Part shown: piece by piece, positions 1-10,744 of the stretch
Layout: each line of letters opens with the position of its first letter
How positions within the stretch are numbered: the first letter of the stretch is position 1
Translations under genes and position numbers: made by a program
The notes under the pieces: model-generated
The model's input: only the letters and a program-made list of their open reading frames with translations
What the model was told of the DNA's origin: nothing
The model's database searches: none
Origin: Globomyces pollinis-pini
Taxonomy: Eukaryota > Chytridiomycota > Chytridiomycetes > Rhizophydiales > Globomycetaceae
Length of the DNA: 45,027 nt
Direction: 5' to 3'
Assembly: GCA_025399215.1 (NCBI GenBank)
Contig: MU621228.1
Span: forward strand, 1 to 45,027

Positions 1-86
1 TTGGTAACTGTTTTGTTATACACGTTGCATTCATTTTTCCGCATAGGGTACTGAATGATAATTTTCTGTATTTTGTTACCTTTTAA

Positions 87-824
87 ATGTCATCTTACAC
101 TCCTTTCCGTTCAATTCAAAGTAAAGTGAACTGGGTTCAATCATTGAACCTATCTCGTGCAAAAGCTTTTGGTGAAAATCAAGTACCTCCAAAAATATTG
201 ATTTTATATGGTTCACTTCGTCAAGTTTCTTATTCTCGTTTACTTGCATTTGAATTTGGAAGAATATTGGAACATCTTGGTGCTGAAGTTAGAGTCTTTG
301 ACCCTGCTGGCCTTCCTGTAAAGGATGAAGCTTCTGTGGATCATCCAAAGGTTGTTGAACTACGATCTTTATCACAATGGTCAGAAGGACAAGTATGGGT
401 TTCACCCGAGCAGCATGGAGCTATTACTGGAGTTTTCAAGAACCAGATTGATTGGATACCTTTGCTTTTGGGATCTGTTCGACCCACTCAAGGCCGAACA
501 TTGGCAGTTGCACAAGTGAATGGAGGATCCCAATCGTTTAATGCAGTTAATACATTACGAATACTTGGTAGATGGATGCGAATGTTTGTTATTCCTAATC
601 AATCTTCAATTCCTAAGGCTTGGACAGAATTTGAAGATGGAAGATTGAAAGCAGGACCTTTACGAGATCGAGTAGTAGATGTGAGTGAGGAATTGTATAA
701 ATTTACGATTTTATTAAGAGGCCATACCGAATTTTTAGTTGATCGATATTCGGAGAGACAAGAGATTGAAGAGAAGGGAAGATTGTTGGCACAAGAAGAG
801 AAAGAATCGATTAATAAAATGTGA
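87..824 (+). CDS. arsH: ArsH-like NADPH-dependent FMN reductase
   Basis: A single open frame of 245 codons without introns. ArsH proteins are flavoproteins of the NADPH-dependent FMN reductase fold. They are linked to arsenical resistance and oxidise organoarsenicals or reduce quinones and azo dyes with NADPH. The family signatures are all visible: the flavin phosphate loop near residues 41-49 ([10 protein letters not shown]), the [19 protein letters not shown] stretch at about 86-104, [10 protein letters not shown] with NQIDW at about 106-123, [13 protein letters not shown], and [10 protein letters not shown] followed by LGRWMRM at about 146-165. Length and end match the family (about 230-250 aa), so the ATG at 87 is a good start. 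The gene has no introns, unlike most neighbours, and the family is mainly bacterial, so past transfer is possible but unproven. No other ars gene is seen nearby. Confidence 0.93.
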   Translation: MSSYTPFRSIQSKVNWVQSLNLSRAKAFGENQVPPKILILYGSLRQVSYSRLLAFEFGRILEHLGAEVRVFDPAGLPVKDEASVDHPKVVELRSLSQWSEGQVWVSPEQHGAITGVFKNQIDWIPLLLGSVRPTQGRTLAVAQVNGGSQSFNAVNTLRILGRWMRMFVIPNQSSIPKAWTEFEDGRLKAGPLRDRVVDVSEELYKFTILLRGHTEFLVDRYSERQEIEEKGRLLAQEEKESINKM

Positions 825-827
825 TTT

Positions 828-996
828 TAATACAAGAGTAGTAGTTTATTTATATGTATGATAGTAGTGATAGTAGTAGTTTATTTATAAGAGTATTTCT
901 AACAGTACATGTAATAGTAGTAGTAGTAGTAGTAGTAGTGGTATAGTAACTAGGGTTATTAGGGTTATCCCCCTTGCTAATTTCTTTACTTCAATC
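828..996. repeat. TAG/GTA microsatellite and telomere-like motif in a short intergenic spacer
   Basis: Between the arsH-like stop and the RPT5 start there are several runs of TAG/GTA triplets. The longest is about 30 bases near 910-940. Just downstream, at about 950-970, is a short stretch with two TTAGGG-like units (ctagggtta, ttagggtta). It is too short to be called a telomere remnant with confidence. The spacer must also hold the RPT5 promoter; no clear core element is seen. Confidence 0.7.
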
Positions 997-2770
997 ATGG
1001 CAACCCTGGAAGAAACTTTAGATGCTAATGTTGATAATTCAGATTTAGGTATCTTGATTATTAATTTATTGTTAGGTAATTTTTATTAGGAAATTAAATT
1101 CCAGGTGATGATATCTTGAGAGCTTCTACTGATGAAATATCAAATAGAGTAAAATTATTAGAAAATGATATCAAAATAATGAAATCTGATCAAATGAGAT
1201 TATCTCACGAACAAGCTGCTATAAAATCAAAAATTAAAGAAAATCAAGAAAAAGTTAAATTATCAAAACAATTACCTTACCTGGTATCAAACGTTGTAGA
1301 AGTAATATTCTTTCGAAATTTTAATCTTAAAAAGTTATTACCAATGGATCCAAATGATGAACCAGAAGAAGATGGTGCTAATATCGATTTAGATGCTCAT
1401 CGTAAAGGAACTTGTGCCGTTGTAAAAACTTCAACTAGACAAGTTAAAAAAAATGAAATTCATCTTTTAGACTATCTTTTTACCAATGGTCGGTTTGGTA
1501 GAACCTGAAAAATTAAAACCTGGTGATCTAGTTGGAGTTAATAAGGATTCTTATTTAATTTTGGACATGTTACCAGCCGAGTATATTCTTATCAGCTAAA
1601 AATACAATAGATATGATTCTCGTGTAAAAGCTATGGAAGTAGATGAAAAACCTACCGAAGATTATAACGATGTCGGTGGTTTAGATAAACAAATTGAAGA
1701 AATGGTCGAAGCAATTGTTTTACCAATGACTCATCGTGATCGTTTCGTCAACCTGGGAATTAAACCACCAAAAGGTATTTATTGACTTACATCATTCTCA
1801 TCCTTGCCCTTTTTTCAATAACTTGTTTTATCTACCATTCTTGCCATCATTCCCTTCAACATTATTTTTTATCCATCATTATTGCCAGCATTTCCTTCAA
1901 CACTATATTATATCTATTACTATTATCAACATTATTCTTTATCGATCATTATTGCCATCATTCCCTTCAACATTATATTCTATCTATTACTATTATCATC
2001 ATTGTATTTTATCCATCATTATTTCCAACATTATCTTATTTTTAAAAGGCTGTCTTATGTATGGACCTCCTGGAACTGGAAAAACTTTATTGGCGAGAGC
2101 TTGTGCTGCACAAACCAATGCTTGCTTTTTGAAATTAGCAGGACCTCAGTTAGTACAGATGTTTATTGGAGATGGAGCAAAATTAGTTAGAGACTGCTTT
2201 GCTTTAGCAAAAGAAAAGGCACCTGCAATTATCTTTATTGATGAAATTGATGCCATCGGAACAAAACGTTTCGATAGTGAAAAATCCGGTGATCGTGAAG
2301 TACAGCGTACAATGTTGGAACTATTGAATCAATTGGATGGTTTTGCTTCTGATGATCGAATTAAAGTACGTCTTACTTAGCATGTTGATTTTTAAATAGG
2401 TAATTGCAGCCACAAATCGAATTGATATCCTTGACCCCGCATTGTTGAGATCTGGTCGTTTGGATAGAAAAATTGAATTTCCTCACCCAAATGAGGAAGC
2501 TAGAGCCAGAATTATGCAAATTCACTCTCGTAAGATGACAGTCTCTAGTGATGTTAACTTTGATGAATTGGCAAGGTGTTGTGATGAATTCAATGGTGCA
2601 CAGTGTAAAGCCGTTTGTGTTGAAGCTGGTATGTATGCATTAAGAAGAGGAGCTACAGAAATTGTACATGAAGATTTTATGGAGGGAATTCAAGAAGTTC
2701 AAGCAAAGAAGAAAACAACACTCCAAGTAAGTCACTTTATTAACTTAACTATCTTTAGTATTATGCTTAA
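997..2770 (+). CDS. RPT5: 26S proteasome regulatory AAA-ATPase subunit RPT5 (6A/PSMC3)
   Basis: One of six AAA+ ATPases of the 19S base, which unfold substrates and open the 20S gate. Eight exons: 997-1048, 1105-1301, 1335-1442, 1471-1580, 1611-1774, 2049-2365, 2400-2726, 2759-2770. They join in frame to 428 aa. Seen in order: N-terminal coiled coil, OB-domain DGANIDLD and [29 protein letters not shown], Walker A GPPGTGKT, Walker B IIFIDEID, arginine-finger region [14 protein letters not shown], and the gate-opening C-terminus ending YYA. That C-terminus is made by the last 12-nt exon. Introns are 28-56 nt except one of 274 nt (1775-2048) that holds a minisatellite. The 33-nt intron 1302-1334 has no stop and is a multiple of three, so keeping it would add 11 residues. 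Start chosen by the first ATG in frame after splicing. Confidence 0.96.
1832..2040 (+). repeat. 70-bp minisatellite inside an RPT5 intron
   Basis: Two full 70-bp units (1872-1941 and 1942-2011) are flanked by partial units at about 1832-1871 and 2012-2040. Each unit starts TCCATCATTATTGCCA or TCGATCATTATTGCCA and carries a CTTCAACA core and TCTATTACTATTATCA. The array fills most of the 274-nt intron, which explains why this intron is nearly ten times longer than its neighbours. It creates long spurious pyrimidine-rich open frames on the plus strand. Confidence 0.85.
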
Positions 2771-2852
2771 ATTAAAATAGTTAATAAAAGCAAATCCTTG
2801 TTTAATGATTGTGAATGTTTTTTTTTTTTTATTTACTAGATTCAATTACAAT

Positions 2853-4202
2853 TTAAAACATTGACAATCTTCTTAAACCAACAACAATATGAAAGATTTT
2901 TGTACAATTTTCTGATCGACAAGAACAATTTTTCTTTAATTCAACATTGATTTGGTTTTCCATTTTCAAAATTTGTTTCTTTGCTCGTTTACTTGAGATT
3001 AGGGTTGAAGTATAAATATCCATTAAATCTTGATTTGAAATTAACTGTAAGGTATTTACGTAAGATAATATTTCCAAGACCAATTCAACCGGTAATTGAT
3101 TAAAAGGATTTGATTTTGAATTTGTTACCAAAGCCATTGAACAATCCAATACTCTTTTGATAACCATTGGTATTAATCTTAATTTTGCAGGTTCCGAATC
3201 ATTTTGAGCAGCAGTTACATAACTTTGAAATGCTAATTCGGTATTGATTTCGATACCAAAACCAAATTCATAACAAATTGCTAATGATAGTTGAGCTAAT
3301 TGATGATCTTGATGAGAAGCTTGTTGATATAAATCAAATGCTATAGTATTATTCTTTTCACATCCAAGTCCAGTATGATAACATCTTGCCAAATTATATT
3401 GAGCATGAGAATTTCCAGCTAAAGAAGCTTGAGTATAATGATAAACAGCTAATTCATCACAATTTGGTACATCAATAAGTCCTTGTTCATAAAAGATTCC
3501 CAAACAATTATGAGCATTTATAGAATTGTAAATGGCAGCACGTTTATACCATTGTATAGCAGTAGTCATTGATGCTTCTACACCCAACCCACGTTCAAAT
3601 AACGTTCCAATATTATAAATTGAAGTTGCTTCACGTTTTTCAGCAGCTCTAATATAATACAACATTCCTAAATCTACATCTTTTTCACAACCTAAACCTT
3701 CAACATATAAATTTCCCAATAAATTTTCTGATTGAGAAAAATTTAATCTTGCAGATTTTTGACACCAATAAAATGTTAATTCAATATTATGATGACATGA
3801 ATTTGATTTCAAATAAGCAACAGCAAGACAAAATTGAGCATGAGGTAATCCATGATGTGCCAATAATTGTAACCAACAAATAGATTTCTTGAAATGAATT
3901 TCAATCAATTTATAATAAAATGATGCTAATTTGATATTAATTATAATACCAGATCTTCCATGAGTTAATAAAAATGCTAATCGTAATTGTGATAATGGTA
4001 TCATATCCGATATAGTATATAATTTAAAACTTGTTTTTAAATTTCGATCTATTCCAATTCCAAATTCAAAACAAAATCCTAATATTGAAGTTGCCAAATT
4101 ATTCTTCATACAATGTGATTTCAATATGTAATTGAAACCTTTTGTATAGTTTCCGTTACAAAATGAATTCGTACCTAATAGAATGTATGATAATGAATCC
4201 AT
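2853..4202 (-). CDS. Sel1-repeat protein with C-terminal F-box-like segment
   Basis: A single-exon protein of 449 aa. At least eight Sel1-like helical repeats cover about residues 10-345. The best are LGNLYVEGLGCEKDVDLGML, IGTLFERGLGVEASMTTAIQ, LARCYHTGLGCEKNNTIAFD and LAICYEFGFGIEINTELAFQ. Sel1 repeats are alpha/alpha protein-binding repeats used in signalling and ER-linked degradation. Near residues 370-383 there is LPVELVLEILSYV, an F-box-like helix, so the protein could be a substrate adaptor for SCF ubiquitin ligase. The tail has a small cluster of cysteines (CSCRSENC). There is no signal peptide or membrane segment. It ends 82 bases from the RPT5 stop, with the two genes convergent. The F-box part is inference from one short motif. 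Confidence 0.85.
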   Translation of the reverse strand: MDSLSYILLGTNSFCNGNYTKGFNYILKSHCMKNNLATSILGFCFEFGIGIDRNLKTSFKLYTISDMIPLSQLRLAFLLTHGRSGIIINIKLASFYYKLIEIHFKKSICWLQLLAHHGLPHAQFCLAVAYLKSNSCHHNIELTFYWCQKSARLNFSQSENLLGNLYVEGLGCEKDVDLGMLYYIRAAEKREATSIYNIGTLFERGLGVEASMTTAIQWYKRAAIYNSINAHNCLGIFYEQGLIDVPNCDELAVYHYTQASLAGNSHAQYNLARCYHTGLGCEKNNTIAFDLYQQASHQDHQLAQLSLAICYEFGFGIEINTELAFQSYVTAAQNDSEPAKLRLIPMVIKRVLDCSMALVTNSKSNPFNQLPVELVLEILSYVNTLQLISNQDLMDIYTSTLISSKRAKKQILKMENQINVELKKNCSCRSENCTKIFHIVVGLRRLSMF

Positions 4203-4443
4203 TTATTTTTGTTTTTGTGTTTGAAAAATGGTTAGATCGTCAGTGTCCTATTTATAGTGGTGCGCCAGTTTCAGATCAGGTTTGCCTCTTGAGTGACCTT
4301 AAATGAAACCACGTTCCATCCTGAGTCTGAGACGGTTCAAGTTTTCCAAAAAAAAAATAGTAGTCTAATATAAATACATGAGAAACAAATCAATGATGGG
4401 TGATACAACAGCATACATTTATTAAACAATTTGTTTTTAGATC

Positions 4444-5463
4444 TTAACCAGTAACTTGACTAAATCCCAAACATAAACCAACAACAATAACCATTAAAAC
4501 GATACATACAATAAAAACCAATTTACGATGAGTATCCTCATCAAATTTGGTTGATTTAACAAGTTTAGGTTGGGTATGTATGGTAACTAACAATTAACTA
4601 TTGATTTTTACCTGATTTTTTAATACCTGGATCACCACCAGGTGATGGAAGAATAGATTTGGGGGATTCATCACTTGTAAATGATCGTTTTCGACTACTA
4701 ATACATACATAAGGAAATATCCCAGTTGTTCCAATCGTCATATTCTTTCCTAATACCCAATCTATACCAATTAGTTTCATGTCATAACGTTACTGTCTGG
4801 AAAATGATGTAGTAATAGTAATTTATCACCAATATGTATTGAAATTTCATCCTCTTGTTGAGCAGTATAATTCAATATGGCCAATATATTGTTTTCATCA
4901 AAATCAACATTTAGAAATACTTTTAAATCCTGATCGTCTCCCTTATCATCAAAAGAACTAGCAGTATCATTTGGAATAGATATAATGATATTTTCATTGA
5001 CAATTGGAGTATCAATTGTTTTTTTCTTCAAAATCGATGGTCTACTGGTTGTATTCGTAGCATCTTGTGATATTGATGGTCTATAGGATGATTTACGCGA
5101 TCTTTGTAATGTATTTTGAATCACTTCTGGATTAGATATAGATATTCGACTAATTTCGATATCAGTTAATGGTACATTAGGAGTCGGTAACGATTCAATT
5201 CGTAAAAATGCATCACTTTTTGTAGAATGATGACTTTTCTCTGTTGTTTTTCTTTCCATAACAATTTCATTCACTTGTATGCTAAGATCATATATATAAT
5301 GATTTTCAATTTCAGATGGTGGAGTATCAATCATATTTGTGGTTTGTACTTGATTGACTGTACTTGGACGTTTGGGTACGGATACAAAACTGATACTTGC
5401 ATTAGAATCTCCCCTCTTTCTGGTTGCTGTTAGATATTTAGATTCTTCTGTCATAATTTTCAA
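4444..5463 (-). CDS. Tail-anchored SH3-domain protein
   Basis: Three exons on the minus strand: 5463-4794, 4761-4612 and 4586-4444, joined by introns of 32 and 25 nt, giving 320 aa in frame. The first 185 residues are Ser/Thr-rich and probably disordered. An SH3 domain follows, split by intron 1: ILNYTAQQEDEISIHIGDK, LLLLHHFPDN, then WVLGKNMTIGTTGIFP. The ALYDY-type, acidic RT-loop, W and GIFP elements are present. The third exon encodes a basic-flanked hydrophobic span (KLVFIVCIVLMVIVVGLCLG) only six residues from the stop, so the protein should be a tail-anchored membrane protein with a cytosolic SH3 domain. If intron 2 is not spliced, the anchor is lost and the protein stops at KSGKNQ. Start at the first ATG; a second ATG lies three codons on. 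Confidence 0.82.
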
Positions 5464-5664
5464 ACTAGTGGAAATTGTTTATTTTTGATTTATATCCACG
5501 TTTGGACTAATTATTTTTGTATGCACTTGTAACAACGAGATTCATTAGAATATTAATTGATTACTAACCTTTTAATGTATATTCTTGACCAACACAGCAA
5601 TAGATGGGTCAATGCAAGACAGTAAAAACATATACAAATTTATGGTAAAACAGACTTTATTTGA

Positions 5665-6588
5665 TTACAAATTGAGTTTCTCATTGACCAATTTTTCAGT
5701 GAAATCCCAAAGTTTATCTGCCAACTGATCATCTTCACCTCTTTGATGTACAGGTTTAACATGATTTGCAATCGGAACAAAATATTCACCATTTAATGAA
5801 TCTTTCAATGCAGCATCAGATGTAGCACAGAATAATTGTGTAAGTGCTCCATCTTCAGGTTTTAAAGCTGAAATCTTTTTCACAATTGCAATGATGGGAG
5901 CAAATAAAATTCCATAGGATGAGACTGGTCCTCTAGTAAGTTCAGTATCAACAAATCCTGGATGAACAGTATATGACCAAATTGTTGGATATCTTTTATG
6001 TAGACCTCTGGTGAATAACATGTTTGATAATTTCGATTGTCCATATCGTCCCCAAATGTCCAATCGTTTTTCATCATTGATAGATTCAAATACGATTCCT
6101 TCAGGAGGTGCTTTATCATGATAACTAGAACTGACATTGACAATTCTAGGTTCGGAAGATTTGGATAATGCTGGTAATAGTTGTCTGGTTAATAAGTAAT
6201 GACCAACATGATTTGTTCCAAATTGACTTTCAATTCCATCAACGGTAAGCGCAAAAGGTGGTGCCATGATTCCAGCATTATTGATCAGACAATCAATTTT
6301 AGGATGCTTTTTTAAAACTTCATCAGAAGCACTTTTAACTTGTTTTAAATTTGCTAAATCCAATTTTAAAAATTCAATTTTGATTTGATCATTCGTTTCT
6401 TGTTTGAGTTTCTGTATAGCAGTCATAGCTCTTTCTTCAGATCTTGCAGCCAAAATGACAGTAGCATTTTTCAATGCCAATTGTTTACAACATTCATAAC
6501 CAATCCCGGTATTACCTCCAGTAATCAGATACGTCTTGTTGGTTAGATCTGTTATAGATTTGGCACTAAAGTTCAACGGATTTGGCAT
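5665..6588 (-). CDS. Short-chain dehydrogenase/reductase (retinol dehydrogenase/WWOX-like)
   Basis: A single exon of 307 aa. It has the classical SDR features: cofactor loop TGGNTGIG at about residues 23-30, NNAG near 108-111, catalytic Ser in IVNVSSSYHDK, and the YxxxK catalytic pair in YGQSKLSNMLF. The arginine after the Rossmann beta-2 strand (LAARSEE) favours NADP(H). The overall pattern, with VHPGFVDTEL after the active site, resembles the retinol dehydrogenase 11-14/WWOX-type group, which reduces or oxidises retinoids, steroids or lipid aldehydes. There is no signal peptide. The substrate cannot be read from sequence. No intron is needed. Confidence 0.93.
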   Translation of the reverse strand: MPNPLNFSAKSITDLTNKTYLITGGNTGIGYECCKQLALKNATVILAARSEERAMTAIQKLKQETNDQIKIEFLKLDLANLKQVKSASDEVLKKHPKIDCLINNAGIMAPPFALTVDGIESQFGTNHVGHYLLTRQLLPALSKSSEPRIVNVSSSYHDKAPPEGIVFESINDEKRLDIWGRYGQSKLSNMLFTRGLHKRYPTIWSYTVHPGFVDTELTRGPVSSYGILFAPIIAIVKKISALKPEDGALTQLFCATSDAALKDSLNGEYFVPIANHVKPVHQRGEDDQLADKLWDFTEKLVNEKLNL

Positions 6589-7303
6589 TTCTGGTTTAAT
6601 TTTTGGTTTATTTACAAGAAAATTTCCCTCAATTTATACCCGAATCATTTTCCATTTCCGCCATATTTTTTCCCTTCGATGGAATCGGAATGGAAATGAT
6701 AAGTGAAATCTGAATTTTAACCAGAATAAACAGTGATATGGCAACTGCCTGCATTGTAAAATTCTCCACCTTGAAATTCCGATGTTGTCAATTGACATCC
6801 ACGTAAACATATATAGTCTGCTCAATTACTATTTCTTTAATATTACTATAATTTTGCGTTGAATGTACAAACATGATGATATAGAGGATGAGATACTTTC
6901 CATTTATATCACCCACCACAATGTGACATAAACTTGGAAATCCATTTGCACTAAAGTTTTCAATCTCTAGAGAAGACATAATGATACAGTCTACCGGATA
7001 AACCAGCTTTCAACGTGTCTTCAACGTGGTTGATGTGCTTATTTTATATCTCTAACAGAATTTAAACTACGGATTAATACATTCAAAAAATATCTGCAAT
7101 AATCAAATTGCCAAATCGTTTGATTATACCCTTTGAAACGAAGTTTTTAAATTCGTTTATGAAAGAGTTCACTGAACAAGATCCAACATCACCAAACGTA
7201 CCCACATGATCACATCAGTTCAGTGTAATCAAAACAATTTGGTCAACACACAGACTGAACCAAAGTATAAAAACTCAATGTAACTTTTGATTCATTGTGT
7301 ACT
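6589..7303. other. Intergenic region with a possible small minus-strand gene
   Basis: 715 bases between the SDR start and the phospholipase start. On the minus strand an ATG at about 6979 opens a frame, MSSLEIENFSANGFPSLCHI. Another frame about 150 bases on ends with EFQGGEFYNAGSCHITVYSG and a stop at about 6719. The two can be joined by an intron of roughly 100 nt with a GTGATA donor and GAGCAG acceptor, giving a small Cys-containing protein. I do not recognise it, and coding status is uncertain. The remainder is probably promoter. Confidence 0.25.
7266..7272 (+). promoter_or_regulatory. TATA-like element before the phospholipase gene
   Basis: The sequence TATAAAA lies 32 bases before the start codon of the secreted phosphoesterase gene. 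Position and sequence fit a TATA box with a very short 5' leader. This is seen in sequence only; no transcription start is known. Confidence 0.4.
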
Positions 7304-8765
7304 ATGTTACTTGCCATTACAAGTTTTTTCGTCAATTCCATTGCACTTACTCCTAAAGCTGTCTCTGACGATACACCAATTAACCCAAATATCAAGACTG
7401 TGGTGGTATTAATGCTTGGTATTTAAATGCGATTTAACATTTCAGAGAACAGATCATTTGATCATGTTCTTGGTGCTCTTTCTATGGATGGACGTATGCA
7501 ACTGAACGGACTGAAAGGAGATGAATTCAATTATTTGACCAATGGTACTAAAGTGAAAGTACGTCCTGTTACCAAACCATCTTATTTTGATCCTGGTCAT
7601 GGTTTACAACAAATCGGGTATCAACTTTACGGGGTACACAAGTATGTTCACTAACATTTTCATAGTCGAATGGAAAATATGTCAATAGTGGTGGACAATA
7701 CCATTATCCAAACTGTTGGAATAATGCTGCAGATATGTCGGGATTTGCCAAAGATGTAGAGGTGGTATCAACTTGGGATTACAACAAACAAGTAGCTGGA
7801 TTTGAAGAATCATTAGATTCTACCTTTTCCTATCACACTGCTAAAACAATGCCAGTATTGCAAACATTGGCAACTGACTATGCAGTAATTGATGATTGGT
7901 ATGCATCATTTCCTGGTAAAACTTTTGATATTAATTGAATCAGGAAATACTATTCCAAATAGAAAATTCTTTTATACAGCCAATCCACGTGGATCCATTT
8001 CACAAAGTGGTCAAACTAGTGCTAAAAGTATCTTTGTCAATATGGAAGAACAATCGAAATCGTGGTCCCATTATTATGATGGTAATGGCGAATGGACATA
8101 TTCGCGATATTTACAAGATGTGGGGTGTGTACCTGGCTTTAACAACTGTCCAGTGAAAAGACCTTATGGTTTAAAAAAATTAAATCAATTTTACTCGGAT
8201 ACAGCAGCTGGAAAACTTCCTCAACTTACAAGGTAGTAGTAATTACCAATTCACAAGTAGTATTGATTCAGATGGAAGTTGGGATATGCATCCAGGAAAG
8301 AATTATGGAGGTGGTAGTCAACAAGGTACAGTGGAAAAAGGGCAAGAGGTAGTCAAGAAAATTTATAATGCTTTACGTGATTCTCCTCAATGGAATGAAA
8401 TTATGTTCCTCATTACATTCGATGAACATGGAGGTTATTATGATCATCAAGCACCACCTAACTATGCTGTTCCAGCTCCCGATAATTCGGAAGTTAGGGA
8501 TGATAAAGGTCCAATTGGTGGTGATTTTCGTTTTCAAAAATTAGGGGTTCGTGTACCAACAATACTCATCTCTCCTTGGGTACCAAAAGGCCAAACATTT
8601 CGTTCAGGTGTTAATGGAAGAAACTTTGAACATTCTAGTCTTTCTGCTACCCTCAACAAACTGTTCAAACTTCCATCATTAAGTGCTCGTGACAAATGGG
8701 CAATGTCCTTTCACGATGTTTTTAACTATGTGAGTAGTCCTAGAACAGATCGAACTTCTTTTTAG
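7304..8765 (+). CDS. Secreted phospholipase C / phosphoesterase family protein
   Basis: Five exons: 7304-7418, 7446-7633, 7666-7915, 7944-8232, 8261-8765, with introns of 27, 32, 28 and 28 nt, giving 448 aa in frame. The first 18 or so residues (MLLAITSFFVNSIALTP) form a signal peptide. The phosphoesterase family (bacterial PLC, acid phosphatase AcpA and fungal phospholipase C types) is shown by VVVLMLENRSFDHVLGAL, whose key Glu codon is rebuilt across intron 1, by DDWYASFPGNTIPNR across intron 3, by TFDEHGGYYDH, and by RVPTILISPWVPKG followed by FEHSS. Metal ligands of this family lie in the ENR, DEHGG and EHSS motifs. It probably hydrolyses phosphodiester bonds of phospholipids outside the cell. 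The exact join at intron 4 (after PQLT) is the least certain part. Confidence 0.92.
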
Positions 8766-9004
8766 CATTTTTGAAATAAAATGCAACCTTTTCAACAAAG
8801 TATTAATAGCCGTATTTACATGGTACACTACATATGCAAATTTGGAACATAACGAAAGTTTGTTGTTGAAGTTACGATTCAATTCTTGTAGCTAACATAT
8901 AAGTATGATCGTTTCTTTAGTTCCGAACCTATTCTTGTACTCAACACTGTAACTTCTATGGCAGCCATCGTATGCATCACATTTAATCTTTAAAAAATAT
9001 GTCT

Positions 9005-10452
9005 TTATTTGGTGACTTCATGAATAGCCTTTGCAAGGTATTTGACATTTCCAGAAGTAATACCAGCAATAGAAATACGACCGTCCTTGGTAAGGTAAAC
9101 AGAGAATTCCTTCTTGATTCTTTCAACTTGGTCGGGAGTCATACCAGTGTAACAGAACATACCAATTTGGGAGGTGACGTGTTCCCAAGATTTGGTAGAT
9201 CCATAAGTGTTTTCTAAGTGGTCACGGAGTTGGGTTCTCATTGAGATGATTCTATCAGCCATACCCTTGACTTCAGCTTTCCTAAATATTAAAACAAATG
9301 AAGCACTACCATTGGTTGGTGGTTAATGGGGATTGAAGTACTTCTTTAACGATACGAGGTCCTGAGAGTGGTGGGTTAGAGTACATTGGTCGGATTAGAA
9401 TTTTTAATTGAGAATCAACTTTCTTGGTTTCTTCAACAGAGTCATTGACAACAGAGATTAAACCAACACGTTCACCATAGAGACCCATGTTTTTGGAGAA
9501 TGACTATGATAAGTTTTAGGGCAATTACTTGTGAAAGGATGATTTTGTGACCTTCTTCAATAAAGTGACGGATAGCAAAAGCATCTTTGTCACAGTCTCC
9601 AGAAGCGAACCCTTGGTAGGCCATATCGAAGAAAGGAGTGAAGTTTTTACGTTTTGCCAAGGTAGAGATCTCTCTCCATTGAGCTTCAGTAGGGTCAACA
9701 CCAGTTGGATTGCTAAATGTTAAAATTTAGAAATAGTACTGAGCACAAGCGTGGAATAAGACAACAGATTCATCAGGAATAGTCTAAAAGAATTAAAACA
9801 AAGCCAATTTACTTCCAAATCAGCAATCATTCCATCGAAATCAAGACCATTAGTTTTCTTATCGAAATACTTGTAATGGATAACTTCAAGACCAGAGTCC
9901 TTGAAAATTGGGATATGGTTACCCCAGCTAATAATTAAAAAAGACAATGAATATTACGTTGGAGTAGGCAAATAAATCTTCTTACCACCTTTGCCTTCAA
10001 AGAAACGTGCTAAAAAGACACCTCCAACACGTAGAGCACCAGTACCAGAGATAGATTGAGCAGCACTGACTAGGCCAGCCTTTAATACTGGTGAATCTTC
10101 ACCATATGCTAATTCAGCAGCGAGTTTGACAAATTCAGCATCACCAGTGATTCCCAAATATTCCTTTGGTAATTTTTGTTCAAAAATTCTTGCTTCTGCA
10201 TCTCTGACGGAAGGCAATACGTATGGTTTGTTATTATCATCACGATAAGCACTAAATAAAGTTAATAAAAAGCTATATATACCCAACTCCCAAGTTCATT
10301 TTCAATGGGTTATCGTCTTTTTTAAAGGCTTCGGTGACTCCCAAAATAGGGTCAGGAGGACCTTGAGGGACATTAGCCCAAGCGCTAATTGCTCTTCTTT
10401 GGATAGATGCGGTGGTTCGGTATAGAACTTTAGATGAGGCCAATCTGAACAT
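9005..10452 (-). CDS. AAT1: Mitochondrial aspartate aminotransferase
   Basis: Seven exons, 10452-10283, 10251-9958, 9927-9813, 9783-9740, 9712-9529, 9503-9310 and 9281-9005, join in frame to 425 aa. The enzyme exchanges amino groups between aspartate and 2-oxoglutarate and supports the malate-aspartate shuttle. The N-terminus ([20 protein letters not shown]) is a basic mitochondrial presequence; mature homology starts at [19 protein letters not shown]. The family motifs are [27 protein letters not shown] (split by a 27-nt intron), [13 protein letters not shown], and the PLP lysine in [16 protein letters not shown], which is split by a 25-nt intron. The active-site arginine lies in the C-terminal GRISIAGI region. 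All six introns are 25-31 nt. An upstream in-frame extension exists but lacks homology, so the presequence ATG is preferred. Confidence 0.96.
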
Positions 10453-10744
10453 AATCAGTTTTTTTTTGAAAGGAATTTCAGCGTGACTCAATAGGGAAAG
10501 TGACTGAAAAAAATGTGATTGCGGTAGAATAACTACTGACTCGATGGGTAACAGTAGAATTAATTCTATGATGCACTGAGGAATTATACCAGTTGGTCCT
10601 AATTTAATGATAAATTTTTTGATGTTGCGCAACCTGTAGAATTGCTTAAAAAACCTACATGTTCAATTGTTTGTCTTAAAGTTACACAATCTCTCACAAG
10701 GAAATCACCAGATTAAATCATTTGACAATTTAACTTGGACTTGT

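Noticed and set aside
950..972. Interstitial telomere
   Set aside because: Only two TTAGGG-like units; could easily arise by chance in this sequence.
1832..2040. CRISPR-like array
   Set aside because: The repeat is a plain head-to-tail minisatellite with no spacers, in a eukaryotic intron.
1782..2190. Long plus-strand frames through the RPT5 minisatellite
   Set aside because: The 70-bp repeat has no stops in several frames, which makes spurious Ile/Phe-rich peptides. RPT5 homology shows that this stretch is an intron.
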